DNA of 35,211 bases from Rickettsiales bacterium (GCA_028279475.1 JANQNR010000011.1:68082-103292), one strand, 5' to 3'. Positions 1 to 8,873 are shown, numbered from the stretch's first letter. Made by a program: numbers and translations. The notes: generated by a model from the sequence alone, not told the origin.

Positions 1-3000
1 AAGCATCGTCTGTTGGTACGTGACTTTAGCCTGATCCCCCAATCACCTGACAGTCACGATTTCGAAACGGTCAAGCCTTTAGTAGAGCATATCCTTTCTG
101 AAGTATGGGAGCGAAAGGTTGAGAATGACGGGCTGAACGCGCTCAGCGTAGCATCCGCCCTGAATAGTCGGCAAATTACCCTGGTCCGCACCTATGCGCG
201 CTATGCCAAACAGGCAGATCTAGGATATTCCGATAGGTATGTCACCGAAGCACTCTGCAAACATGCCGCGATCACCTCGTTGATTGTCGGTCTGTTTGAA
301 CATCGTTTTGATCCTTCGCTAGAAGAAAACCGTGCGGCGAATGTAGCAGGATTATATACGGATATTATGGACGCTCTCTCGAGTGTCGATAATCTGGCAG
401 AAGATCGTATTCTGCGCTTTTTTGCCGATACCGTACAAGCAACGCTGCGCACCAATTATTTTCAGGTGGCTGACAACCATACACCCAAAACGTACCTATC
501 GATAAAACTGGATTCTTCCACGGTTCCCGGATTGCCATTACCACGTCCATTCCGTGAAATCTTTGTCTATTCAATGATGACTGAAGGCATCCACCTGCGA
601 GGCGGGATGGTGGCACGCGGCGGGCTGCGCTGGTCCGATCGCCGGGAAGATTTCCGCACCGAGGTGCTGGGTCTGATGAAGGCGCAAATGGTCAAAAATA
701 CGGTCATTGTTCCAACCGGTTCCAAAGGCGGCTTCGTGGTCAAATCGTCGTATGACGCGTCTGACAGGGAAGCACGTATGCAAGCCGGGATTGCCAGTTA
801 CCGCCAGTTCCTCAGTGGATTGCTTGACATTACCGACAACCGTGTCGAGGGCGGCCTCGTCACCCCCGACGCCACGGTCCGTTATGATGACGACGATCCG
901 TATTTGGTCGTTGCTGCCGATAAAGGCACTGCGACATTCTCCGATACCGCCAATCAGGTGGCGGCGGAGTATGGGTTCTGGCTGGATGATGCCTTTGCCT
1001 CCGGTGGTTCTGCTGGTTATGACCATAAAGAGATGGGCATCACAGCGCGCGGCGCCTGGGTTGCTGTCGAGCGCCATTTTCTAGAACTGGGCATTGACGT
1101 AGCGAAACAGGATTTTACCGTGGTGGGAATCGGTGACATGTCCGGCGATGTCTTTGGTAACGGCATGTTACTCTCGGAGCATATCCAACTGGTCGCCGCT
1201 TTTAACCACCTGCATATTTTCCTTGATCCCACGCCGGATACAAAAAAAAGCTACCAGGAGCGCACACGCCTGTATGAGGAGGCACGCGGCAGTTGGGATC
1301 GCTATGATACCTCTCTGATTTCCAGGGGTGGCGGCGTCTTTTCACGGAGCGCTAAAACCATCCCACTGACGCCCGAAATTAAAACATTGCTGGATACAGA
1401 GAAGGACGAGGTAACTCCTAATGAAGTTATCCGACTGATACTAAAGGCTGAGGTAGATTTATTGTGGAATGGCGGCATCGGCACCTATGTCAAGGCGCGC
1501 ACTGAATCGCATGAAGCGGCTGGTGATCCTGGCAATAACGCTGTCCGTGTTAATGCCGATGAACTACGCTGCAAAGTGATCGGTGAAGGCGGCAATCTGG
1601 GCATGACGCAGTTAGGTCGCATTGAATATGCCCGTGCCGGTGGACGACTGAATACGGATGCCATTGACAATTCCGCCGGTGTAGACTGCTCCGATCACGA
1701 AGTTAATATCAAGATTGCCATGCACGAGGTCATGGAGTCCGGCCTGCTTTCACTGGAAGATCGCAATACTTTGCTGGAAGCAATGGAAGATGATGTAGCC
1801 TCTCTCGTACTCCATGACAATCAGCAGCAGAACCAGGCGCTAAGTATTACCCGTCATCGCTCCGCTGATCTGATTGAGTTGCATGCCCAGTTCATACGCG
1901 CACTCGAAGAAAATGGTTTACTGGATCGAATGGTTGAATACCTGCCGACGGACAAGCAGCTGAACGCTTTAAAAGCTGAGGGCCAAGGACTCACGCGCCC
2001 GGAACTGGCGGTACTACTTTCTTACAGCAAGATGGCGCTCTATGGGGAACTGGCCGCCTCCAAGCTGGTCAGTGATGATATATATACCAAAGATCTCGTG
2101 GAGTATTTCCCGAAGGCTATGCGTGAACGATACCGGGAGGCAATACTTGTACACCCGCTACGTCGGGAAATCGTTGCCACACGCCTGACCAATGAAATTG
2201 TCAACCATGCGGGCATCACCTATATTTTCAGTATCGCACAGGATACGGGTCATGCGGTGTGTAACATCGTGCGTGCCTATACCGTGATGCGTGAGATTTT
2301 CAAAATGGATACGTTGTGGTACGACATTGAAACACTGACCGGCAGCGTCAACACCGACACTCAGATTGCCTTGTTTACCCAGCTCACACAGTTCATGGAA
2401 CGCATGACCATCTGGTTCCTGACCAACAGCGAGCAACCTCTATGCATGGATACGCTGGTGGATGCGTATAGTGAACGCATTGCCGGCTATATTCATCAGA
2501 TGGACCAGTTCGTCTCCCGCTCGATCAGCGATGCCCGCGATGCGATGGTTTTGAAGTGGACAGAACAGAACGTGCCTGAACCTATCGCAGTTCAGGTGGC
2601 AAATCTGGATTACCTCATCTCCGCCTGCGACATCGCCATGATCGACCAGTTAACACCGCAATCCATATCGGTGATCGGCTCACTCTATTACGAGTTGGGT
2701 GCGCGGCTACAACTTAGCTGGCTGCGGCTGTTCGTCAGCGATTTCCCGACGGAAAATCACTGGGATCGCCTGGCCATTCGTAACGCCATCAGTGAACTGT
2801 ATGAAGAGCAGCGCCGTCTGACACTTTCCGTAGTAGAGGAGCTCTGTGACGATCTGGAGTGCAGCGCCACCATCGACCGCTGGGTTGAGAGGAATAAGGA
2901 GGATATTGAACGCTTCAAGCGTCTGATCCACGAGATCAAATCTTCCGAGCAACATGATCTCGCGATGGTCATCGTTGCCATGCGACAGCTGACGTCGATT

Positions 3001-3045
3001 AAAGCGACTACAACGTTGCGTGGCAGTGATATTGATGACGGATAA
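1..3045 (+). CDS. NAD-specific glutamate dehydrogenase, large (180 kDa) class, C-terminal 1014 residues
   Basis: Oxidatively deaminates glutamate to 2-oxoglutarate with NAD+, linking amino-acid catabolism to the TCA cycle in the cytoplasm. The reading frame is open to the left edge with no start, so the gene is cut by the window; family members have about 1600 residues, so roughly the N-terminal third is missing. The catalytic region is clear: GGLRWSDRREDFRTEVLGLM, then the lysine/glycine motif PTGSKGGFVVK (about nt 712-744), DKGTATFSDTAN, and the nucleotide-binding segment VVGIGDMSGDVFGNGML (about nt 1120-1170). The long helical C-terminal domain runs to the stop. This class is called gdhB in Pseudomonas and gdhZ in Caulobacter. 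The stop overlaps the next start by 11 bases, suggesting translational coupling. Identification is firm. Confidence 0.96.
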   Translation, partial: KHRLLVRDFSLIPQSPDSHDFETVKPLVEHILSEVWERKVENDGLNALSVASALNSRQITLVRTYARYAKQADLGYSDRYVTEALCKHAAITSLIVGLFEHRFDPSLEENRAANVAGLYTDIMDALSSVDNLAEDRILRFFADTVQATLRTNYFQVADNHTPKTYLSIKLDSSTVPGLPLPRPFREIFVYSMMTEGIHLRGGMVARGGLRWSDRREDFRTEVLGLMKAQMVKNTVIVPTGSKGGFVVKSSYDASDREARMQAGIASYRQFLSGLLDITDNRVEGGLVTPDATVRYDDDDPYLVVAADKGTATFSDTANQVAAEYGFWLDDAFASGGSAGYDHKEMGITARGAWVAVERHFLELGIDVAKQDFTVVGIGDMSGDVFGNGMLLSEHIQLVAAFNHLHIFLDPTPDTKKSYQERTRLYEEARGSWDRYDTSLISRGGGVFSRSAKTIPLTPEIKTLLDTEKDEVTPNEVIRLILKAEVDLLWNGGIGTYVKARTESHEAAGDPGNNAVRVNADELRCKVIGEGGNLGMTQLGRIEYARAGGRLNTDAIDNSAGVDCSDHEVNIKIAMHEVMESGLLSLEDRNTLLEAMEDDVASLVLHDNQQQNQALSITRHRSADLIELHAQFIRALEENGLLDRMVEYLPTDKQLNALKAEGQGLTRPELAVLLSYSKMALYGELAASKLVSDDIYTKDLVEYFPKAMRERYREAILVHPLRREIVATRLTNEIVNHAGITYIFSIAQDTGHAVCNIVRAYTVMREIFKMDTLWYDIETLTGSVNTDTQIALFTQLTQFMERMTIWFLTNSEQPLCMDTLVDAYSERIAGYIHQMDQFVSRSISDARDAMVLKWTEQNVPEPIAVQVANLDYLISACDIAMIDQLTPQSISVIGSLYYELGARLQLSWLRLFVSDFPTENHWDRLAIRNAISELYEEQRRLTLSVVEELCDDLECSATIDRWVERNKEDIERFKRLIHEIKSSEQHDLAMVIVAMRQLTSIKATTTLRGSDIDDG

Positions 3046-3574
3046 TATTATCCATGTCACAGCGGATGGCACACTACGCTATCGACATTTGCACATGCGC
3101 TGTGCACTCGGCAAAGCGGGGGTTACTCATGACAAGCAGGAAGGTGATTTAAAAACACCGCTGGGCAGATATGCGCTGCATGATGTGTATTACCGACAGG
3201 ATCGCACCGCATTGACCGGCGTCACTCTGCCTTCGATCCCTATCACAGACACCATGGGCTGGTGTGATGACCCGACGCACCCGGAATATAACCGGTTAGT
3301 CACGCTACCCTTTACCGCATCTCATGAACATCTCTGGCGCAAGGATCACCGCTATGATTTGCTGATTCCCATCGGCTATAATGACAACCCGCCGGTACCG
3401 GGCAAAGGTAGCGCCATCTTCCTGCACCTTGCTACGCGGGATTATGAGGGCACGGAGGGGTGTGTTGCTATCTCGCGCCCGGATATGGAACGGCTGTTGA
3501 AACATATTGATGCGGAGACGGTCATCGACATTACGGAAGAATCCACTGGCCAGCACGAACAAGACTCGCTATGA
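3035..3574 (+). CDS. L,D-transpeptidase (YkuD domain) family protein
   Basis: A 179-residue YkuD-fold protein. Such enzymes form 3-3 peptidoglycan cross-links or attach lipoproteins to peptidoglycan. The catalytic signature is visible as His131 in FLHLATRDYEGTEGCVAIS with nucleophile Cys143, and the N-terminal part (RCALGKAGVTHDKQEGDLKT) is typical of a short alphaproteobacterial subgroup. No signal peptide or membrane segment is seen, which is common in this subgroup but leaves the site of action open. The ATG at 3035 is preferred: a GTG at 3020 is in frame but lies deeper inside the glutamate dehydrogenase gene and adds only five unlikely residues. The functional pairing with glutamate dehydrogenase is not obvious. 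Confidence 0.87.
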   Translation: MTDNIIHVTADGTLRYRHLHMRCALGKAGVTHDKQEGDLKTPLGRYALHDVYYRQDRTALTGVTLPSIPITDTMGWCDDPTHPEYNRLVTLPFTASHEHLWRKDHRYDLLIPIGYNDNPPVPGKGSAIFLHLATRDYEGTEGCVAISRPDMERLLKHIDAETVIDITEESTGQHEQDSL

Positions 3575-3588
3575 AAATTAACTTATAT

Positions 3589-3656
3589 CGTCATACCGGC
3601 GTAGGCCGGTATCCAGACGATGGATATTCTGGACTCCGGCCTGCGCCGGAGTGACA
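3589..3656. repeat. Dumbbell palindromic repeat, copy 1
   Basis: Two perfect 7-bp hairpins (TACCGGC-GTAG-GCCGGTA and CTCCGGC-CTGC-GCCGGAG) lie side by side and are enclosed by outer complementary arms (GTCA/TGAC and CCAGA/TCTGG). The same design recurs at 32792-32856 and, more distantly, at 11462-11580. It lies between the transpeptidase stop and dapD, where it could end transcription or protect mRNA 3' ends. It looks like a dispersed REP-like element rather than a gene-specific terminator, since no T run follows. Confidence 0.85.
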
Positions 3657-3675
3657 CATTGATAAGGACAAGATA

Positions 3676-4536
3676 ATGACGAACCCTACACTACAAACCA
3701 CCATTGAACAGGCATGGGACGACCGCAGTAATATCACGGCAGAGACACAGGGCGATGTCCGCGATGCTGTCACCCGCACACTGGCTGCACTGGATAACGG
3801 CACCCTCCGGGTCAGTGAAAAAAAAGACGGCGAGTGGGTCGTTAATGAATGGGCAAAAAAGGCGGTGCTGCTCTCCTTTCGCCTCAACCCGATGCAACGT
3901 TTTGAAGGTGGTCCTGCGGCACCCAGCACACACTCCAGCTGGTATGATAAAGTCCCCTCCAAATTTGAAGGCTGGCAGGAAACGGACTTCTCCGCCGCCG
4001 GATTCCGTGCCGTTCCCGGTGCTATTGTCCGCCATTCCGCCTATATCGCCAATGACGTGGTGCTGATGCCATCCTTTGTCAATCTAGGTGCTTATGTTGA
4101 TGAAGGTACGATGATTGATACCTGGTCAACGGTCGGTAGCTGCGCACAAATCGGCAAACATTGCCACATTTCCGGCGGTGTTGGTATTGGTGGGGTGCTG
4201 GAACCGTTACAGGCCAGTCCGGTCATCATCGAAGACAATTGCTTTATCGGTGCTCGCTCGGAAGTGGCTGAGGGCGTGATTGTAGAAGAAGGTGCCGTGA
4301 TTTCTATGGGTGTTTTCTTGGGTGCCTCCACCAAGATCATTGACCGTGCCAGCGGCGAGGTCATGTATGGCCGTGTGCCGGCGTATTCCGTCGTTGTGCC
4401 GGGCACCCTGCCGGGCTCGCCACGTGAAGATGGCAGTGCCTCCCCTTCCCTGGCCTGCGCCGTGATCGTCAAGCGCGTAGATGCCAAAACCCGCTCCAAA
4501 ACCGGTATCAATGACATCCTCCGCCAAGCTGCCTGA
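3676..4536 (+). CDS. dapD: 2,3,4,5-tetrahydropyridine-2,6-dicarboxylate N-succinyltransferase
   Basis: Transfers succinyl from succinyl-CoA to tetrahydrodipicolinate in the succinylase branch of lysine/meso-diaminopimelate synthesis in the cytoplasm. The 286-residue length fits the family. An N-terminal helical domain is followed by a left-handed beta-helix of hexapeptide repeats from about residue 115 ([20 protein letters not shown], then [20 protein letters not shown]), both diagnostic for DapD. The start has a purine-rich site (AAGGACAAG) a few bases upstream. The 3' end overlaps the next gene by 26 bases. The usual partner dapE is not present in the window; its place is taken by a glutamine-synthetase-like gene. 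Confidence 0.97.
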   Translation: MTNPTLQTTIEQAWDDRSNITAETQGDVRDAVTRTLAALDNGTLRVSEKKDGEWVVNEWAKKAVLLSFRLNPMQRFEGGPAAPSTHSSWYDKVPSKFEGWQETDFSAAGFRAVPGAIVRHSAYIANDVVLMPSFVNLGAYVDEGTMIDTWSTVGSCAQIGKHCHISGGVGIGGVLEPLQASPVIIEDNCFIGARSEVAEGVIVEEGAVISMGVFLGASTKIIDRASGEVMYGRVPAYSVVVPGTLPGSPREDGSASPSLACAVIVKRVDAKTRSKTGINDILRQAA

Positions 4537-5368
4537 ACTTTCTGATTTGTTGGCGCGCCTGCGGGAAACGCATCAAGTGATCCCCGCACTGGCACTGGAA
4601 CTGGAATGGTACGTGATGGATGCAGACGATACCCCGGTTGACGATGATCTGCGCAGCATATATCTCACCCAATTAGAGTCAGCGCTGGCATCTTTGCCGC
4701 TACATTCCCTTAACGCGGAAGACGGGCGCGGACAAGTGGAAGCCGCTCTGCTGCCTACCAGGGATATTGCGGTACTGATTGCCCATGCCAACCAATTAAA
4801 GGACATTGCCGCAAGTGTAGCGGATGCACTCAACGTAAATGCTATATTCACGGCCAAACCGTTCCCACATGATTACGGCAGTGGCCTGCATGTCCATGTG
4901 CATCTGGAATCTACCGACGGCGCATCACTCTATCAGAAGCAAGGGGAAACGATCAGTCCCATGTTGAGCCACAGCGTCGGCGGGCTGCTGGCAACAATGG
5001 CAGATTGCCTCCCCATCTTTGCCGGTGAGGATAACACTGCACCTACCCGCTACACACCCGGGTATCATGCGCCTACGACCATCAGCTGGGGCATGAATAA
5101 TCGTACCACAGCCCTACGACTGCCGGACGGTACCGGTATGGCGAGTGGGGACGCAGACATACGGGACTGCCAACCGCAGGCGAATAAGCGCATTGAACAT
5201 CGCGTGAGTGCCAGCAGCGCGGATGTGGAGCAGGTCATCTGCGCCATTCTCCATGGTATTGATACCGGTATAACGCAACAATTGCACGCTCCCGATCCAA
5301 CCTATGGCAATGCCGATGATGCACAATATGCACTGACGCAGCTTATCATGACTTATCCACCTTCATGA
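4511..5368 (+). CDS. Truncated glutamine synthetase-like (glutamate-ammonia ligase superfamily) protein
   Basis: A 285-residue protein that reads as the catalytic barrel of glutamine synthetase without the N-terminal beta-grasp domain (normal enzymes have about 440 residues or more). Recognisable steps, in order: [10 protein letters not shown] (metal-binding E30, E32), GRGQVEAAL (Q75, E77), [16 protein letters not shown] (H127), [21 protein letters not shown] and RIEHRVS (R227, E229, R231). The order and metal/nucleotide ligands match the family, so an ATP-dependent amide-forming ligase is plausible, but the substrate is unknown. The first ATG giving a compact N-terminus is 4511; an upstream in-frame start (4481) lies deep in dapD. 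Overlap with dapD by 26 bases implies coupled translation, and a link to amino-acid or cell-wall precursor metabolism is inference. The 3' end overlaps brnA on the other strand by 16 bases. Confidence 0.8.
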   Translation: MTSSAKLPELSDLLARLRETHQVIPALALELEWYVMDADDTPVDDDLRSIYLTQLESALASLPLHSLNAEDGRGQVEAALLPTRDIAVLIAHANQLKDIAASVADALNVNAIFTAKPFPHDYGSGLHVHVHLESTDGASLYQKQGETISPMLSHSVGGLLATMADCLPIFAGEDNTAPTRYTPGYHAPTTISWGMNNRTTALRLPDGTGMASGDADIRDCQPQANKRIEHRVSASSADVEQVICAILHGIDTGITQQLHAPDPTYGNADDAQYALTQLIMTYPPS

Positions 5369-5592
5369 CGAACCGTTTCCGTTAGTTTGTCAGCCATCCA
5401 TAACTTAATCAATGCCTGACGGCTAACACCAATCTTTCGGGCATGCCGGTCAAGCGACTGCACCATCCACTCTGGGAAATCCACATTGACACGCTTATGT
5501 TTGTTGGGGCGTAGTGGTTTTGACGTGTCAAAATGCTGAAGTACGTCCACCTTATTGTCATCAAATAATGCGTCCAATTCACTTGCTTTCAT
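5353..5592 (-). CDS. brnA: BrnA-like antitoxin (ribbon-helix-helix)
   Basis: A 79-residue protein following the BrnT toxin gene, with overlapping reading frames (14 bases). The C-terminal half has the ribbon-helix-helix pattern of CopG-type antitoxins: a basic beta strand (KRVNVDFPEWMVQSLDRHAR) followed by two helices (KIGVSRQALIKLWMADKL). BrnA neutralises the BrnT RNase and represses the operon. The gene order (toxin first) is characteristic of brnTA. The last bases overlap the end of the glutamine-synthetase-like gene, so transcripts converge here. Confident at family level. Confidence 0.87.
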   Translation of the reverse strand: MKASELDALFDDNKVDVLQHFDTSKPLRPNKHKRVNVDFPEWMVQSLDRHARKIGVSRQALIKLWMADKLTETVRHEGG

Positions 5593-5845
5593 AATATTCG
5601 ATCTCCTTTGTCCTTGAGCGTCTGACTGAAATAATGCGCGTTACATTAGCGCGTTTATGGGTAACGGCAGACCAATGTCTGTCACCAATTTTTCCGATTG
5701 CCATCATTCTCAGTTCATCCTCTACGGTGTTAGCCTGTACTTCTACAAGGTCTACGTCTTCCCACAAAGATTGTGCTTCTTCAAAATCAATCCCATGCTT
5801 GTCTTTGTTTACACGACTTTTATCAGGGTTATACTCAAATATCAT
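5579..5845 (-). CDS. brnT: BrnT family ribonuclease toxin
   Basis: An 88-residue BrnT-type toxin (RelE-like fold) expected to cleave RNA and arrest growth when free of BrnA. Family hallmarks are visible: FEYNPDKSRVNKDKHGIDFE at the N-terminus, a central TVEDELRMMAIGKIGDRHW strand region and the C-terminal basic RIISVRRSRTKEIEYYE. It is the first gene of a two-gene operon with brnA. The start ATG at 5845 has no convincing ribosome binding site and lies only 6 bases from a TATAAT, so the mRNA may be leaderless. Expression is probably controlled by BrnA at the inverted repeat upstream. Confidence 0.9.
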   Translation of the reverse strand: MIFEYNPDKSRVNKDKHGIDFEEAQSLWEDVDLVEVQANTVEDELRMMAIGKIGDRHWSAVTHKRANVTRIISVRRSRTKEIEYYESK

Positions 5846-5851
5846 ACCAAA

Positions 5852-5892
5852 ATTATATATATTTATCTAGAAAAAAGGTATAGAAATTATAC
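5852..5892 (-). promoter_or_regulatory. Candidate brnTA promoter and operator
   Basis: Reading on the minus strand, a perfect TATAAT occupies 5857-5852, six bases before the brnT ATG. Upstream, at 5878-5892, is the inverted repeat GTATA-gaaat-TATAC, placed about where a -35 region would be and of a size suited to a ribbon-helix-helix dimer. No good -35 hexamer is visible. The operator role is inference from position and autoregulation known for BrnA. Confidence 0.5.
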
Positions 5893-5960
5893 ATTAATAT
5901 GGATTTTTTCCTGTTATTACGGGGAGTGTTGTCAATGCTTGCCCCGCTTCGTAATTTTCC

Positions 5961-6022
5961 TATAGCACTTTGTCATAAGAATTCCCCATTCGAGGAAATT
6001 CTTATGTTGAGAAACTGCTATA
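5961..6022. repeat. 62-bp palindrome with TATAGCA/TGCTATA ends
   Basis: Terminal inverted repeats TATAGCA (5961-5967) and TGCTATA (6016-6022) enclose a second pair, CATAAGAATT (5974-5983) and AATTCTTATG (5997-6006). It lies in the AT-rich 252-base gap between brnT and the yihY-like gene. The ends resemble those of 10981-11044, although the interiors differ. Confidence 0.75.
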
Positions 6023-6033
6023 AATTATATGGT

Positions 6034-6085
6034 TATCGTCATTTTATCCAAATAAAAACTGTGTAGTTTTTATTTGGAATGACTA
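6034..6085. repeat. Palindrome with a perfect 14-bp stem
   Basis: TCCAAATAAAAACT (6047-6060), loop GTGT, AGTTTTTATTTGGA (6065-6078). Outer GTCAT (6039-6043) and ATGAC (6079-6083) extend the pairing past a bulge. It ends about 15 bases before the yihY-like ATG, which has no visible ribosome binding site, so a hairpin here could affect its translation. Its outer TTATCGTCATT/AATGACTATAG ends are related to the TATAG-ended palindromes. Confidence 0.75.
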
Positions 6086-6097
6086 TAGTACTGTGCT

Positions 6098-7012
6098 ATG
6101 GCCATTCTCCAACCATTCACGGATACCCTGCGCAAAATCGGCGTGTCACTCGGACGAGCACTGAAGACCGGCATTGTCGACCATGATGGCATCGAGCATG
6201 CCGGTTACCTCGCCTATCTCAGTATGCTGGCGCTGTTTCCGTTCCTGGTGCTGCTGGTGTTTCTGCTTGGGATGCTAGGAGAAGCGGAGATTGGATCGCG
6301 CATCATTCAACGCCTGTTTGAAGCACTGCCCACACAAGCCGTTGATGCACTCAAACCCCGCATTGAAGAAATCAGTGCCGGCCCACCGGAAGGGCTGGTG
6401 ACCCTTTCGATCATCGGCGCCATCTGGACGGCATCCTCCGCCGTGGAAGGGCTGCGTACCGTGCTTAACCGCGCCTATCATGTGTCCACCCCACCTGCCT
6501 ATATTTTCCGGCGTATGCTCAGTGTCGTGCAACTCTTGGTGTTTACCGCTATCGTAATTTCCGGGTTGCTGTTCATCGTCTTTGCCCCAATCATTCAATA
6601 TAAGCTGGAATTGATCCTCGGTATTCACCTGACCACCGATGAGGCATTTAAATTTAGCGACCTGCTGTTTTCCTTCAGCGCCCTGATTCTGTTCGTGGTC
6701 GTCGCCAACCTGTATTATATCCTGCCAAATATTCGCCAAAGCCTGATGGATGTCTTGCCCGGCGCAGCCGTGACCGTGGCGCTGTGGGTGATGGCCGCCG
6801 CCGCTTACTCTTATTATCTCAGCAGTTTTAATCAGGTAAACCTGATTTACGGCTCGCTTGGTGGCATTATCGCCAGTCTGATTTTTTTCTTCATCGTGAA
6901 TCTGTGTTTTATTATTGGCGCGGAACTCAACTACCATCTTGCTAACGCCTTTGGCACTAAGCTGGAAGAGAAGGAACATGTCGATGATGTTCCCGCCAGT
7001 AACGATGGCTAG
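6098..7012 (+). CDS. YihY/virulence factor BrkB family inner-membrane protein
   Basis: A 304-residue polytopic membrane protein. About six hydrophobic segments are evident: around residues 42-62, 106-120, 145-170, 188-210, 222-240 and 255-275. Family motifs include the N-terminal DGIEHAGYLAYLSMLALFPF, TASSAVEGLRTVLNRAY after the second segment, and YGSLGGIIASLIFFFIVN near the end. The family was once miscalled RNase BN; its function is unresolved, with transport or envelope roles proposed. The next gene begins inside this one by 29 bases and probably shares its transcript. The start lacks a clear Shine-Dalgarno and follows a strong hairpin. Confidence 0.9.
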   Translation: MAILQPFTDTLRKIGVSLGRALKTGIVDHDGIEHAGYLAYLSMLALFPFLVLLVFLLGMLGEAEIGSRIIQRLFEALPTQAVDALKPRIEEISAGPPEGLVTLSIIGAIWTASSAVEGLRTVLNRAYHVSTPPAYIFRRMLSVVQLLVFTAIVISGLLFIVFAPIIQYKLELILGIHLTTDEAFKFSDLLFSFSALILFVVVANLYYILPNIRQSLMDVLPGAAVTVALWVMAAAAYSYYLSSFNQVNLIYGSLGGIIASLIFFFIVNLCFIIGAELNYHLANAFGTKLEEKEHVDDVPASNDG

Positions 7013-8147
7013 TCCACTCCGCATTCTCTGTGCGGGCACACTCAACCATATTGGACAACACCTTCATGACGCATTGCCCGACTGTCAGCGCATCCTGGTT
7101 GTCAGTGATGATAACACATTGAATGCCTGTGGATGGAGGCAGGGATTGCCTTTTCCGTATCATACACACCGGCAGTATAACGCACCGCCAACCGCTTGCC
7201 TGCACACCGCTGAAACACTGGCTATGCAAGTGCAGGAAGCCGATGCGATCATTGCTATCGGCAGCGGTACGATCAATGACCTGTGCAAATACGCGGCGCA
7301 TCAATGCAACATCCCCTATGCCGTGATCGCCACTGCCCCCTCCATGAACGGCTACCTCTCTTCTAGTGCGTCATTAGAGCAGGACGGTTATAAACAATCC
7401 TTCCCTGCCACACCTCCACGCTGTGTTATTGCTGATACAGAGCTACTGGTCGCTGCCCCTGCACGACTGATTGCCAGCGGCATTGGTGACACGTTATGCT
7501 ATCATACAGTACAGGCCGACTTGAAGCTGAATAACGGCGCTCCCACACTACCAGAGGCAATCATTGATACGGCGAAGGCACTGGAACATGCACTATCGCA
7601 ACATAGCCCCGGCACTCCCTATGCATCATCGCTTGTGACGACACTGATGCAGGCGCTCTTTGCCTCCGGAGAAGCGATGGCCAAAGCGGGGAACAGCGCC
7701 CCTGCCAGCCAGGGAGAGCATATGATTGCCCATGTACTAGAGATGCTTGATCCTGATCTTTCATCTCGTCATTATCACGGCGAGATCATTGCCGTCACCA
7801 CCCTGACCATGGCGCGCCTGCAAACCCAATGTTCCGGTATCATGCCGGATAGCCTGCCTCCGTTCCCCTTCACGGAAATCGCTGACACATTCAACGAGAA
7901 TATTGCGCATCTGTGGCAGGCGGCCTACCATGAAAAATGCGAGTACTCTACCGCTTGGCAACATGTTCAAACACCAAACCATGACATCATGGCTCTGGAA
8001 ACTTTGCTTCAAAAGGCAGGCTGTCCCACCACACATGAAGCATTGGGAATATCAGCAGATACCTATGCGCTGGCCGTCCGTCTGGCGCGCTACAGCCGCA
8101 ACCGCCTTACCTGGCTGGATATGACGCCTAGACCTGCTTCCAGGTAA
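6984..8147 (+). CDS. sn-glycerol-1-phosphate dehydrogenase-like (AraM/EgsA type) iron-containing dehydrogenase
   Basis: A 387-residue member of the dehydroquinate-synthase/iron alcohol dehydrogenase fold. IIAIGSGTINDLCKYAAH and VIATAPSMNGYLSSSASL match the NAD(P)-binding and substrate loops of bacterial AraM proteins, which reduce dihydroxyacetone phosphate to sn-glycerol 1-phosphate. Metal ligands appear conserved: Asp in SGIGDTLCYH, His in GEHMIAHVLEM, His in HYHGEIIAVTT. Several ATGs are possible; 6984 is chosen because AAGGA at 6971-6975 lies 8 bases upstream, while 6978 is too close to it. It overlaps the yihY-like gene and runs tail to tail into the phosphatidylserine decarboxylase-like gene (20-base overlap), a lipid-related setting. 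Distinction from other Fe-dehydrogenases of the fold is likely but not certain. Confidence 0.82.
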   Translation: MMFPPVTMASPLRILCAGTLNHIGQHLHDALPDCQRILVVSDDNTLNACGWRQGLPFPYHTHRQYNAPPTACLHTAETLAMQVQEADAIIAIGSGTINDLCKYAAHQCNIPYAVIATAPSMNGYLSSSASLEQDGYKQSFPATPPRCVIADTELLVAAPARLIASGIGDTLCYHTVQADLKLNNGAPTLPEAIIDTAKALEHALSQHSPGTPYASSLVTTLMQALFASGEAMAKAGNSAPASQGEHMIAHVLEMLDPDLSSRHYHGEIIAVTTLTMARLQTQCSGIMPDSLPPFPFTEIADTFNENIAHLWQAAYHEKCEYSTAWQHVQTPNHDIMALETLLQKAGCPTTHEALGISADTYALAVRLARYSRNRLTWLDMTPRPASR

Positions 8148-8802
8148 GCTTCCACGGCTTATACAGTTTGGCATCCCCTGCCACTACTGTCTCTCCGGCA
8201 ACCACGCGGGTGCCCTGCGCCACCAACACCGTCAGCCGTGACGGCACATACAGCTCACATACGCTCCCCAGTCGCATCAGACCATAACGCTGCCCCTGCT
8301 CTAATGTTTCGCCTTCATAGACCTCAGACAGCACCTGACGCGGCACAACGGTGGACGCCTGTACCACCGCAACCAACTCCTCTTTCTCCGTTTGCACAGC
8401 CAGCATCGCTGACTCCTTGGTATCTCCCTGTGTCTCCGGCACATATACATCCCGCACAACACTACCACTCACCGGCACACGGTTGATGCGAATATCCGAC
8501 CATCCCAGATGCATGGTGATACGCGTGAAGGATGCCTCACTGTCCAGACCCAACGCTTCGGGCAGTTCGGCCTCCTCAATCGCCGTTACGATTCCATCCA
8601 CCGGCGCGAGCACCATGCCATTTCCCTGCGGCACCTGGCGCGGTGGATCACGGAATACCATGACGGCTACCAACGTCGCCAATGCTCCCAACCAACCCAG
8701 TGTCGATGAAAACAGCCACAACACGACTGATACAGCCGCTAGACCAATCACCAATGTTTTCCCCTTTGGATGTAATGCTGGTATCCAGCCTGATACGGAC
8801 AT
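8128..8802 (-). CDS. psd: Phosphatidylserine decarboxylase family protein (short, PSD-A type)
   Basis: Converts phosphatidylserine to phosphatidylethanolamine at the inner membrane. The 224-residue protein has an N-terminal membrane hairpin (about residues 17-50), then FRDPPRQVP, APVDG (D69), the His-containing ITMHLGWSDIRINRVPVSG, and the self-cleavage site RLGS with Ser180 as pyruvoyl precursor, followed by a short alpha-subunit tail. This is the short PSD-A form, which has a GS cleavage site instead of LGST. ATG at 8802 is chosen because GAGAGG lies 6 bases upstream; a TTG at 8808 is also in frame. The usual partner pssA is not adjacent here. Its 3' end overlaps the dehydrogenase-like gene. 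Confidence 0.88.
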   Translation of the reverse strand: MSVSGWIPALHPKGKTLVIGLAAVSVVLWLFSSTLGWLGALATLVAVMVFRDPPRQVPQGNGMVLAPVDGIVTAIEEAELPEALGLDSEASFTRITMHLGWSDIRINRVPVSGSVVRDVYVPETQGDTKESAMLAVQTEKEELVAVVQASTVVPRQVLSEVYEGETLEQGQRYGLMRLGSVCELYVPSRLTVLVAQGTRVVAGETVVAGDAKLYKPWKLTWKQV

Positions 8803-8851
8803 AGGCAACCTCTCAATAATTGTTTGTCACTCTATCAGTCTACACACCCGC

Positions 8852-8873
8852 TATACAGATACAAGTCTGTATA
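8852..8873. promoter_or_regulatory. Inverted repeat upstream of psd
   Basis: TATACAGA (8852-8859), a 6-base spacer, then TCTGTATA (8866-8873). It lies 50-71 bases upstream of the psd start in the gap shared with the tRNA-Phe gene and has the size of a dimeric operator. No regulator is identified. Confidence 0.4.

Noticed and set aside
6275..7045. 256-residue minus-strand open frame
   Set aside because: It is antisense to the yihY-like gene and rich in His/Gly/Gln, as expected for the reverse frame of a membrane protein gene.
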